15,370 nucleotides of DNA from Clostridia bacterium (GTDB taxonomy: Bacteria; Bacillota; Clostridia; Oscillospirales; CAG-272): positions 1 to 15,370 of the forward strand of contig JAGCYR010000232.1 of NCBI GenBank assembly GCA_017960705.1, read 5' to 3'. A program made the translations under genes and the position numbers. Below are positions 6,301 through 12,022 of the stretch, in pieces. A model generated the notes under the pieces. That model did not search any database. It had not been told where the DNA came from and worked only from the letters and a program-made list of their open reading frames with translations. Position 1 is the first letter of the stretch. Every line of letters begins with the position of its first letter.

Positions 6301-9195
6301 CTCGGAGAACCGGGAGAGCAGGGCGGCGTGCAGATCGTCGCGCGCCTGTCCAGCGTGGCAGATATCGAGGATGCGCTCGCGGTTCAGCGGCAGATTCTTG
6401 TTGGTGGTCAGCCCCGCCGGGAGCAGATTGACTTCGGACAGGATCGCGCAGAGCTCCGAAATGGATTTGATCTGCTGATAGGTGTGCAGGTTGCGGAAGG
6501 GGACCAGCCGCGCCAGCGCGACCAGATTCTTCTGGAGATCCGCGCCGCTCTCGGCGAGCTTTTTGAGCGACTCCGCGAACCGCTGCTTCAGCTGGAGCGA
6601 GTAGTCGCGTTTCTGATAGATCGCAAACGGGTTCTTATGAACGCCTCCCACGGCGTCGGCGGCGACCCGGAGCTTCCCGATGATCGCTTCGTGACGGCGC
6701 GGCGCGTCGGCGGTCAGATTCGAGACCGCTTCGGTCGAAAAGATCTTGATATCCGGCGCGTCCTTATACTGCTCGAAGCGGACGATCGCGTCGTAGAGCG
6801 AGAAACCGAAGGGGCGCACCCGCCCGATCGCGCTGACCGTCTCGTTCAGCTGGGTACGCAGCCGCCGCAGACGCTCGGCTTCCGCGGTGAACTCCTCCGG
6901 GGTCTTGATCTTCGCCGACTGCAGGGTGCGGTCGAGCTGCCCCAAGACGTCGGCTTTCTTCGCCTTGTTCGAGTGCAGTTCAAGGCAGAACGGGGCGATC
7001 CCGATGGCTTCCAGACGCTTCTGCACCACCGAGAGAGCCGCCATCTTTTCCGCGATGAAAAGAACCGACTTCCCGTGGTAGAGGGCGTTGGTGATCATAT
7101 TCGTAATGGTCTGCGATTTACCAGTTCCCGGAGGACCGTGCAGAACGAAGGTCTTGCCCTCGCCCGCGGCGCAGACGGCGGAGAGCTGCGAGGAGTCGGC
7201 GGGCAGCGGCGCCGCCACGTCGACCGGGTTCACCGTGCTGTCGAGCTGTTCGGGGGGCAGGAAATCGTCGGTGTCCCGCCAGGTCAGCCGCCCGGTCAGC
7301 AGGGAAGACACGACCTTGTTCGCCTTCAGATCCGCGGAGCGGCGGCGCAGGTCGTTATACATAATGAAGTTGGCAAACGAGAAGTTGGAGAGGACGACCG
7401 ATTCCGAAACGTCCCAGCGGGACATCTTCATCACCGCGTTGCGCACCGCCGAGAACACGTCGCGGAGATTGCGCTCGCCGTTCTCGTTCTGCGGCAGCGG
7501 ATCGACGTCGGGGATGGTCACGCCGAAGGTGTTGCGGAGCATCTCGAGCAGAGTGATGTTGAAGCGCGGTTCGTCTTCACGCGCCCGGAGCAGAAAGTCT
7601 TTGCGCACCGACGCGCGGACCAGTTCGACCGGGAGCAGGACCAGCGGGGCGTAGTGCGGCTTCTGCGAGGTGTTGGTCTCGTACCAGCGAAGGAAGCCGA
7701 AGGCGAGATAGAGCGTGTTGGCGCCGCTCTCTTCCAGCCCCGTTTTGGCGTTGCGGAACAGGTTGTTCAGCGTGCCGGAGAGATCGTCGGGGACCGTCGT
7801 GGTGTGGATCCGTCTCTGGCGGAACTCCGAACGCAGGAAGTTGCGGATGGGGTCGGCGGCGTGGCGCAGGTTGATCAGCCCCTTGCCGTCCCCGATCGGG
7901 ATCTCGGGCTCCTTCGGCAGACCCAACACCGAATACTCGACGTCGTCGCGGGTCAGGGGATCGAAGAGCTCCTCCGGCTGACCGACGAGGATCTGCACCG
8001 AGGAACGGTAGAACGAGAAATTGAGCAGCGTATTGCGGAGCGACAGGTCGAGCAGCTTCCGTTCCCACATCTGCTCGCGGGTCATCTCGGACGCGCCTGT
8101 GCGCTTGACCGTGCGTTTTGCGCCCGCGGGGTCGACCGCCTCTCCCTGCCGTTTCGCGGTCGAGGGGACGAAATCGAAGAGCGGATTGCCCTTCGCGTCG
8201 AGCCTGCGGAGAGGCATGGGCAGGATCCCGCCCGCGCGTACGCGACGGAGATCCAGCGCGAACCAGAACCGGTCTTCGTCCGAGAGTCTGGCGTTTGCAG
8301 AGGCGAGGGCGGCGGAGAAATCGGACTTTTCCGAGAATCCGGCGAGCGACACGAAGGCGAGCTCCTCGATCCCGTCCGCCGTCCGTTTGGTCAGCTGGGT
8401 CGGGTCGTCCTGGATGCTTTCCGAGAAGAAGGTGTCGATCAGCCAGACTCCGACGTAGCAGGTGCGTTTTTCAAAGACGACGATCGGGTTGAGATCCGCC
8501 GCCTCCAGACACGCGGCGAAAAGCAGGGCGAGGTCGAGCGTGCCGCACTCGCGCCGGACTTTCAGCGTTTCGGGCAGCCGGATGCGCTGACCCGGATCGT
8601 CGTAGCCCGCCGTCGTTTCCTTCACCCGGAACTTTTCTCCCTGCAGGGCGCGGAAGACGGCTTCCATCTGTTTCAGAACCGACCCGGGATCTTTCTTTTT
8701 GTAACCGGGGAAAGTGCTCTCGCGCGACAGGTGCTTGAGTTCGGCGCCCGCGAGTTTCATCACGTCCGCGATATAGGGGTGCCCCGGCTGCACGTAGGCG
8801 CCGGTGGTTTCGGGGAAGAGCTTCGCCCCCGCCCATTCGTCGTAGGCGAGGAGCCTGACGGTCGATTCGACGTCCGCGACGGTCTCTCCGTCAAGCAAAA
8901 GCGAGACGCGGACCACGGTGTCCTGCGCCGCCGTCAGGGTGATGAGCGTCGAGGCGTACATCTGCAACTCGGGCGAGAGGATCTCGTAATCGGCGCGGGG
9001 ACGGACCTCCTCCACGGGGAAGGAGGCGGCGCGGAAGATCGCCGGGTCGCTCGTGACCGACACGCTTAAACCCGACAGCGTCCGGTTGGTCGTATTTCTG
9101 ATCCTGATCTCCCGGATCACGGGGATCCCGCTCTGCTGGAGAGCGAAATTCATCACCGGGGAAAACAGCGCCGATATGGTCGCGATCGTATCCAA
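3373..9195 (-). CDS. DUF4011-SF1 helicase-nuclease-DUF3320 protein (Hhe-type defence candidate)
   Basis: About 1940 residues from the preferred TTG start. Residues 1-115 look like a beta-sandwich. About 195-255 resemble a transglutaminase-like domain (CGTLDLALLFA ... YVGVWL) without the usual Cys and His. DUF4011 begins at 376 with WERKLLDLSLRNTLLN. SF1 helicase motifs: Walker A GPPGTGKSQT (687-696), DEAS (1323-1326), GDPKQLPPTSFF (1347-1358), HYRSRHE (1393-1399), ENVQGDERDVI (1513-1523) and NVATSRARR (1554-1562). Some 630 mostly helical residues separate motifs I and II. A PD-(D/E)XK, Vsr/MTES_1575-like nuclease spans about 1611-1700 (YKIDIAI with D1642, GILCDGE with D1661/E1663, DWW at 1695-1697). 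DUF3320 covers about 1770-1825 with a conserved tail to the end. From memory, this architecture matches Hhe (DUF4011-helicase-Vsr), reported as an anti-phage system. The start is chosen because AGGAGG (9205-9210) lies 9 nt before the TTG, while the GTG (9252) and ATG (9246) almost coincide with the predicted transcript start. Function here is inferred. Confidence 0.93.
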   Translation of the reverse strand: MDTIATISALFSPVMNFALQQSGIPVIREIRIRNTTNRTLSGLSVSVTSDPAIFRAASFPVEEVRPRADYEILSPELQMYASTLITLTAAQDTVVRVSLLLDGETVADVESTVRLLAYDEWAGAKLFPETTGAYVQPGHPYIADVMKLAGAELKHLSRESTFPGYKKKDPGSVLKQMEAVFRALQGEKFRVKETTAGYDDPGQRIRLPETLKVRRECGTLDLALLFAACLEAADLNPIVVFEKRTCYVGVWLIDTFFSESIQDDPTQLTKRTADGIEELAFVSLAGFSEKSDFSAALASANARLSDEDRFWFALDLRRVRAGGILPMPLRRLDAKGNPLFDFVPSTAKRQGEAVDPAGAKRTVKRTGASEMTREQMWERKLLDLSLRNTLLNFSFYRSSVQILVGQPEELFDPLTRDDVEYSVLGLPKEPEIPIGDGKGLINLRHAADPIRNFLRSEFRQRRIHTTTVPDDLSGTLNNLFRNAKTGLEESGANTLYLAFGFLRWYETNTSQKPHYAPLVLLPVELVRASVRKDFLLRAREDEPRFNITLLEMLRNTFGVTIPDVDPLPQNENGERNLRDVFSAVRNAVMKMSRWDVSESVVLSNFSFANFIMYNDLRRRSADLKANKVVSSLLTGRLTWRDTDDFLPPEQLDSTVNPVDVAAPLPADSSQLSAVCAAGEGKTFVLHGPPGTGKSQTITNMITNALYHGKSVLFIAEKMAALSVVQKRLEAIGIAPFCLELHSNKAKKADVLGQLDRTLQSAKIKTPEEFTAEAERLRRLRTQLNETVSAIGRVRPFGFSLYDAIVRFEQYKDAPDIKIFSTEAVSNLTADAPRRHEAIIGKLRVAADAVGGVHKNPFAIYQKRDYSLQLKQRFAESLKKLAESGADLQKNLVALARLVPFRNLHTYQQIKSISELCAILSEVNLLPAGLTTNKNLPLNRERILDICHAGQARDDLHAALLSRFSEGILNFDAATNLQRIKQAQSRSPITGFFRRRSICRRLATFGKTAKPCRTRETVKILNDILKYQESARTVRENNLCEVIFGEVWDRGRCDFRMLEQVFLQAVDIIRLCGEICTNPENRSLVLVKIGALTEEGMFAERTALFRQVTASFNAFISAEDELAALCENDPARWRALPGWMINQKKLAETCLQKIDTLRDWNGYLGVREEAEKAGLGVLCQALEAGKIEPDQLIPTYRRNLAYACAAYVIDGEEALSGFNGALVEEKIRQFAKINANFENLTKQELAAMLSSKIPNAMDDASASSEISILQRAIRSGGRGTAIRKLFDSIPNLLRCLCPCMLMSPISVAQYIDPSFPKFDLVIFDEASQMPTCEAVGAIARGNDLIVVGDPKQLPPTSFFATVRNDEDNIEKEDLESILDDCLALGMPEEHLRWHYRSRHESLIAFSNRQYYDNKLYTFPSPNDRVSRVSHVKVDGFYDRGKSKTNKAEAQAVVAEIVRRLKKPELAKQSIGVVTFSSVQQLLIEDLLEAEFRKNQKLEEAALGMYEPIFVKNLENVQGDERDVIMFSVCYGPDKNGQVAMNFGPLNREGGWRRLNVATSRARREMIVFSTLLPEQIDLNRTTSEGVIGLRSFLSFAMSGNGNLPTRPGDRTSEDGIAENVAAALRQLGYEVDTHVGCSEYKIDIAIRDPLREGEYLLGILCDGEHAGQETAHDRLILQDEILASLGWKIHRLWLLDWWDAPAKELEKIRNLAEEAKLRPILYDTPAPAAPAPTVFETVARTEHRRETDVFPVYPVTEFDDMDETMVGGDAFCDVINKTRIVMQMDKILHLEGPVSRTTLVKRLLTAWGIPRTSPKIERSIDEKLRFIDHKTTQTASNHFYWLSDPESTPLSPRIPDPADPKGPSRRDFNDIPTEEIAAAVRSVVTKQYSLTTEDLYKEVSRIFGYNRMMQAMVPYLAEGVTYASSHGWVAELNGRIFVKVK

Positions 9196-9204
9196 ACCCA
9201 AAGT

Positions 9205-9210
9205 CCTCCT
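9205..9210 (-). promoter_or_regulatory. Ribosome binding site that decides the helicase start
   Basis: AGGAGG on the minus strand, 9 nt before the TTG codon at 9195-9193. No comparable site precedes the GTG (9252) or ATG (9246) further upstream in the same frame. An alternative TTG at 9201 is only 3 nt away, too close. Confidence 0.75.
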
Positions 9211-9266
9211 GACGAAATGGTGATCCCTCAACGGATAAACCGGCATTCTCACCCATTATTGCCTAT

Positions 9267-9296
9267 ATTATATAATTTTCATTCGTATCTTGTCAA
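9267..9296 (-). promoter_or_regulatory. Consensus SigA promoter of the helicase-nuclease gene
   Basis: Read on the minus strand, a perfect -35 TTGACA (9291-9296) and a perfect -10 TATAAT (9267-9272) are separated by 18 nt. Transcription should start near 9259-9260, giving a leader of about 64 nt to the TTG at 9195. Both hexamers match consensus exactly, the best promoter in the window, which suggests steady expression unless a repressor acts. Confidence 0.85.
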
Positions 9297-9301
9297 GAGC
9301 G

Positions 9302-9400
9302 CGGGCGAAAAGATGCGAATTTTCGAAGACTCCCGACGGTCGGGAAAAACCCGATCGAAAACCGACCAAAAAACAGAAAAAGCACTTGATTTTTCGCCCG
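9302..9400. repeat. Inverted repeats in the divergent helicase/fba promoter region
   Basis: CGGGCGAAAA (9302-9311) and its exact reverse complement TTTTCGCCCG (9391-9400) form a 10-bp inverted repeat spaced by 79 nt. The left arm lies just upstream of the helicase -35, and the right arm lies between the -35 and -10 of fba. Between them are CCCGAC-G-GTCGGG (9332-9344), a 13-bp near-perfect palindrome, and CGAA-TT-TTCG (9316-9325). Operator function is conjecture. Confidence 0.4.
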
Positions 9401-9414
9401 GGGTGTTGTAAAAT
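9386..9414 (+). promoter_or_regulatory. fba: SigA-type promoter of fba
   Basis: A -35 TTGATT (9386-9391) and a -10 TAAAAT (9409-9414) are separated by 17 nt. Transcription should start near 9421, leaving a leader of about 32 nt that contains the AGGAGG site at 9439-9444. Confidence 0.75.
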
Positions 9415-9452
9415 AAAAAGTGATAAAAACATCTTCGCAGGAGGAAATAAAA

Positions 9453-10316
9453 ATGCTGGTTTCGGCAAAAGAAATGCTTGAAAAGGCAGTGGCGGGCAAA
9501 TACGCCGTCGGTCAGTTCAACATCAACAATCTCGAATGGACGAAGGCGATCCTTCAGACCGCGGAGGAACTGCGTTCCCCGGTCATCCTCGGCGTTTCCG
9601 AGGGCGCGGGCAAGTACATGTGCGGTTTTTCGACCGTCGCGGCTATGGTCTCGAGCATGATCCGGGAACTGAAGATCACGGTCCCGGTCGCGCTCCATCT
9701 CGACCACGGCACCTACGAGGGCTGCTTCAAGTGCATCGACGCCGGTTTTTCCTCCATTATGTTCGACGGTTCGCACTATCCGATCGACGAGAACGTCGAG
9801 AAGACCTCCGAGCTGGTTAAGATCTGCCGTGAAAAGGGAATGTCCCTTGAAGCGGAGGTCGGCGCGATCGGCGGCGAAGAGGACGGCGTGATCGGTATGG
9901 GCGAGTGCGCGGATCCCGACGAGTGCAAGAAGATCGCCGACCTCGGCGTGACCATGCTCGCCGCCGGTATCGGCAACATCCACGGCAAATATCCCGCCAA
10001 CTGGAAGGGGCTCTCGTTCGAGACCCTCGCCGCCGTGCAGGAAAAGACCGGGAAGATGCCGCTGGTCCTCCACGGAGGCACGGGCATTCCCGCCGATATG
10101 ATCCGCCGCGCCATCTCGCTCGGGGTCGCGAAGATCAACGTCAACACCGAGTGCCAGCTCACCTTCGCCGCCGCCGTCCGCAAGTATATCGAGGCGGGCA
10201 AGGACCTCGAGGGCAAGGGCTTCGATCCCCGCAAGCTGCTCGCTCCGGGCGTCGAGGCGATCAAGGCGACCGTCAAGGAGAAGATGGAGCTGTTCGGGTC
10301 GGTCGGAAAAGCGTAA
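9453..10316 (+). CDS. fba: Class II fructose-1,6-bisphosphate aldolase
   Basis: This zinc enzyme interconverts fructose-1,6-bisphosphate with glyceraldehyde-3-phosphate and dihydroxyacetone phosphate in glycolysis and gluconeogenesis. The protein has 287 residues, close to the 285 or so of Bacillus FbaA. Class II marks are all present: LHLDHG with catalytic D84 and zinc ligand H85, LEAEVGAIGG (132-141) with an acidic zinc-site residue near E135, NIHGKY with zinc ligand H177, LHGGTG with zinc ligand H207 and the phosphate-binding GGTG loop (208-211), and KINVNTE (227-233). The frame is open back to a GTG at 9420, but AGGAGG (9439-9444) sits 8 nt before the ATG at 9453, and the protein aligns with the family from MLVSAKEML, so that start is chosen. 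The gene appears monocistronic with its own promoter. Tagatose-bisphosphate aldolase (GatY/KbaY type) is a close relative, but the absence of sugar-utilisation neighbours favours fba. Confidence 0.95.
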   Translation: MLVSAKEMLEKAVAGKYAVGQFNINNLEWTKAILQTAEELRSPVILGVSEGAGKYMCGFSTVAAMVSSMIRELKITVPVALHLDHGTYEGCFKCIDAGFSSIMFDGSHYPIDENVEKTSELVKICREKGMSLEAEVGAIGGEEDGVIGMGECADPDECKKIADLGVTMLAAGIGNIHGKYPANWKGLSFETLAAVQEKTGKMPLVLHGGTGIPADMIRRAISLGVAKINVNTECQLTFAAAVRKYIEAGKDLEGKGFDPRKLLAPGVEAIKATVKEKMELFGSVGKA

Positions 10317-10318
10317 GA

Positions 10319-10411
10319 AATGATGTATTGCGCCAAGGCGCAATAGTGATGTCGCCCCTTTGGGGCTAATGATGTGGGCGGGACCGCATTTGCGATCCCG
10401 CCCAATGACGT
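10319..10411. repeat. Hairpin array joined by conserved 8-nt linkers
   Basis: Starting 2 nt after the fba stop, four copies of the linker A(A/G)TGA(T/C)GT occur at 10319-10326, 10345-10352, 10368-10375 and 10404-10411. The three gaps between them each hold one hairpin. These are ATTGCGCC-AA-GGCGCAAT (10327-10344), GCCCC-TTT-GGGGC (10354-10366), and GGGCGGGA ... TCCCGCCC (10376-10403, with an inner CGCA-TT-TGCG). The stems differ in sequence while the linkers are nearly identical. None is followed by a T-run, so they are not ordinary terminators. I have a loose memory of similar linker-hairpin strings in intergenic DNA of other Clostridia, but I know no name for them. Confidence 0.75.
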
Positions 10412-10566
10412 GCCTCGCGGGATCCCCTGCCCCTGCGGGCGTGGAATTACCAACGGCAGGGGACGGCGTCAGAAAGGGGTTCCCCGAAACGCGCTTGCAC
10501 GTTTGGGGGTTCAGCGTCGTCCCGTACAAACGCGAGGGCGATCACACGGCAACGACAATAGAACCG
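10412..10566. other. Gene-free continuation of the intergenic region, rich in inverted repeats
   Basis: No coding sequence is apparent in the whole 10317-10723 gap. This part holds CCCCTGCC (10424-10431) paired with GGCAGGGG (10455-10462); GGGGTTCCCC (10476-10485); CCCC-G-AAACG (10482-10491) paired with CGTTT-G-GGGG (10500-10509) with one mismatch; and GTCGT ... CCGT (10516-10525) paired with ACGG ... ACGAC (10546-10556). It looks like a decayed or composite repeat element rather than a gene remnant. Confidence 0.5.
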
Positions 10567-10605
10567 CAAAACGGCGAGCGTCCGAGGGGGCTCGCCGTTT
10601 TGTCC
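10567..10605. terminator. Terminator-like hairpin, possibly bidirectional
   Basis: A perfect 12-bp stem, CAAAACGGCGAG (10567-10578) with CTCGCCGTTTTG (10591-10602), and a 12-nt loop. The A and T runs lie within the stem ends, so it could terminate transcripts from either side, including fba read-through. A second, weaker hairpin follows at 10605-10626 (CTTCAA with TTGAAG outer pairs). Confidence 0.6.
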
Positions 10606-10660
10606 TTCAATAATTCATTGTTGAAGTTCTTTGCCCCCTTTCTCCGAAAGAAAGCGGGCG

Positions 10661-10689
10661 TTCTCTCCCGTCCTTTCTTTGCATATACT
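10661..10689 (+). promoter_or_regulatory. Possible promoter of the M14 peptidase gene
   Basis: A good -10 TATACT (10684-10689) with only a weak -35 TTCTCT (10661-10666) at 17 nt. It would give a leader of about 28 nt to the ATG at 10724. The weak -35 may mean dependence on an activator or on another sigma factor. Confidence 0.4.
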
Positions 10690-10723
10690 CGACCGAAAAG
10701 CATCCGTGAAGGGAAGTGACACT

Positions 10724-11689
10724 ATGCTGCAAATCTCTCCGCGCCCCGACGCCGCCGAACGCGCCGCCGTGATCGACCGACTGGCGGCGGAATACCCGAT
10801 CCTGTCCCGCTCGACACTCGGCAGATCGGTGCTCGGGCGCGAGATCCCCTTGCTCCGGCTAGGGGAGGGTAAGACCCACCTGCTCTACGTCGGGGCGCAC
10901 CACGGCGCGGAGGGGATGACGGCGGCGTTCCTTCTCCGCTTCCTCTCCGAGTTCCTCTCGGCGCACCGCGCGGAGCGCTCTGCCGAGGGTGTCGATCCCG
11001 CGTTCCTGCTCTCGGTCAGGACGCTCTGGATCGTGCCCGCGCTCAACCCCGACGGGGTGGAACTGGTCGAACGGGGGATCGCCTCCGCGGGGTTCCTATC
11101 CGAGCGGATCCGACGGATGAACGGCGGGAGCGACGACCTCTCGACGTGGCAGGCGAACGCCCGGGGGGTGGACTTAAACCACAACTACGACGCGGGGTTT
11201 CGGGCGTATAAGGGGGTCGAAGCCTCCCTCGGCATTCAGGGAGGGGGTCCGACGCGCTACAGCGGGGACTACCCCGAATCCGAACCCGAGACCGCCGCGC
11301 TCACCCGTTTCGTCCGCTCGGTCCCGCTCTCAATGGTCCTGTCTCTGCACACGCAGGGGCGCGAGATCTATTTCACCTCCGGGGGCAGGGCGCTTCCGGG
11401 TCAGGCGGCGGTCGCGGCGCGCTTCTCCGCGATGACCGGCTACCGCGTTTCGCAGCCCGCGGGCGCGGCGGCTTACGGAGGGCTTACCGACTGGGCGGTC
11501 GGACGGCAGGGGATCCCCGCGTTCACGATCGAGTGCGGGGAGGGGAAGAACCCGTTGCCCCCCGAGCGGTTCATCCCCGCGTACGCCGAGATCCGCCCGC
11601 TTCTGTTCCGCGCCCCGCTCTACGCTTCGCTGCGCACGGGGGACAACCGACCGACGGAGGACGAAACGAATGAACACAGAGGGCTTTGA
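10724..11689 (+). CDS. M14 family zinc metallopeptidase (gamma-D-glutamyl-diaminopimelate peptidase/MpaA-like)
   Basis: A 321-residue M14 carboxypeptidase-fold enzyme. Zinc ligands are H60 and E63 (HHGAEG) and H209 (LSLHTQG). The catalytic Glu is probably E270 (FTIECGEG). NPDG (108-111) and ARGVDLNHNYD (146-156) are typical of the family. The position that is Arg in DLNRNF of classical carboxypeptidases is His153 here. Loss of that Arg is known in bacterial members that cut the gamma-D-Glu-diaminopimelate bond of murein peptides, which I take as the likeliest activity. There is no signal peptide, LysM or membrane segment, so a cytoplasmic role such as recycling of wall peptides is suggested. 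The frame is open back to 10631, but the ATG at 10724 has AAGGGA 9 nt upstream and lies downstream of a plausible -10. The 3' end overlaps the YlmC/YmxH-family gene by 20 nt, so the two are probably co-translated. Confidence 0.88.
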   Translation: MLQISPRPDAAERAAVIDRLAAEYPILSRSTLGRSVLGREIPLLRLGEGKTHLLYVGAHHGAEGMTAAFLLRFLSEFLSAHRAERSAEGVDPAFLLSVRTLWIVPALNPDGVELVERGIASAGFLSERIRRMNGGSDDLSTWQANARGVDLNHNYDAGFRAYKGVEASLGIQGGGPTRYSGDYPESEPETAALTRFVRSVPLSMVLSLHTQGREIYFTSGGRALPGQAAVAARFSAMTGYRVSQPAGAAAYGGLTDWAVGRQGIPAFTIECGEGKNPLPPERFIPAYAEIRPLLFRAPLYASLRTGDNRPTEDETNEHRGL

Positions 11690-11951
11690 CGAAAAAGACG
11701 TGATCGACGTTGCCTGCGGCAAGCGCATCGGCTGCGTCACCGCGCTCGAATTCGACCCCTGCGACGGGCGCGTCACCGGCATCGTCGTCTCGGGCGACGC
11801 GGGCTTCTTCGGCTTCGGCAAACGCGAAAAAACGCTGATCCCGTGGTGCCGGATCAAAAAGATCGGGGAGGACGTGATCCTCGTCGACGCCGACGGCTGC
11901 CCCCCGCTCCCGCCGCCCCGCTGCGAACGAAAGAAACGCCATAATTGTTAA
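11670..11951 (+). CDS. ylmC/ymxH: YlmC/YmxH family sporulation protein (PRC-barrel)
   Basis: A 93-residue small beta-barrel protein. The family signature is clear: KDVIDVACGKRIGCV near the start, FFGFGKREKTLIPWCRIKKI in the middle, and IGEDVILVDAD. These match the YlmC and YmxH paralogues of Bacillus subtilis, PRC-barrel proteins annotated as sporulation-related whose exact role is not established. The final 17 residues form a Pro/Arg/Lys/Cys tail (PPLPPPRCERKKRHNC), longer and more basic than I expect for the family. GGAGG (11656-11660) lies 9 nt before the ATG, inside the end of the peptidase gene, and the two frames overlap by 20 nt. This points to an operon, which hints that the peptidase may also work during sporulation. 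No terminator hairpin is evident directly after it, and the rpsB promoter follows within about 40 nt. Confidence 0.9.
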   Translation: MNTEGFDEKDVIDVACGKRIGCVTALEFDPCDGRVTGIVVSGDAGFFGFGKREKTLIPWCRIKKIGEDVILVDADGCPPLPPPRCERKKRHNC

Positions 11952-11987
11952 TTTTTTGTGAACGATCCGAAAAAGCGAAAAAAACAC

Positions 11988-12016
11988 TTGCAAATCAAAA
12001 GAATATATGATATTAT
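11988..12016 (+). promoter_or_regulatory. rpsB: SigA-type promoter of rpsB-tsf
   Basis: A -35 TTGCAA (11988-11993) and a -10 TATTAT (12011-12016) are separated by 17 nt. The region upstream of the -35 is rich in A runs (11969-11984), which could act as an UP element as expected for a ribosomal protein operon. The start site is predicted near 12023, giving a long leader of about 125 nt. Confidence 0.78.
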
Positions 12017-12022
12017 AAACGC

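Noticed and set aside
6328..9069. A 913-codon open frame on the plus strand opposite the helicase gene, and a similar one at 3367-5454
   Set aside because: Both are antisense shadows of a GC-rich coding region. The translations are Arg/Asp/Val/Gly-rich low-complexity text with no motif, while the minus strand carries a full set of helicase and nuclease motifs.
9244..9252. GTG at 9252 or ATG at 9246 as the start of the helicase
   Set aside because: Neither has a ribosome binding site, and both fall almost at the predicted transcript start. The TTG at 9195 has AGGAGG at good spacing. They remain possible if another promoter exists upstream.
9420..9422. GTG at 9420 as the start of fba
   Set aside because: It sits at the predicted transcript start with no ribosome site, and the family begins at the ATG at 9453, which has AGGAGG 8 nt upstream.
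10319..10411. CRISPR array
   Set aside because: The conserved units are only 8 nt and the intervening sequences are palindromic hairpins of unequal length. No cas genes are present.
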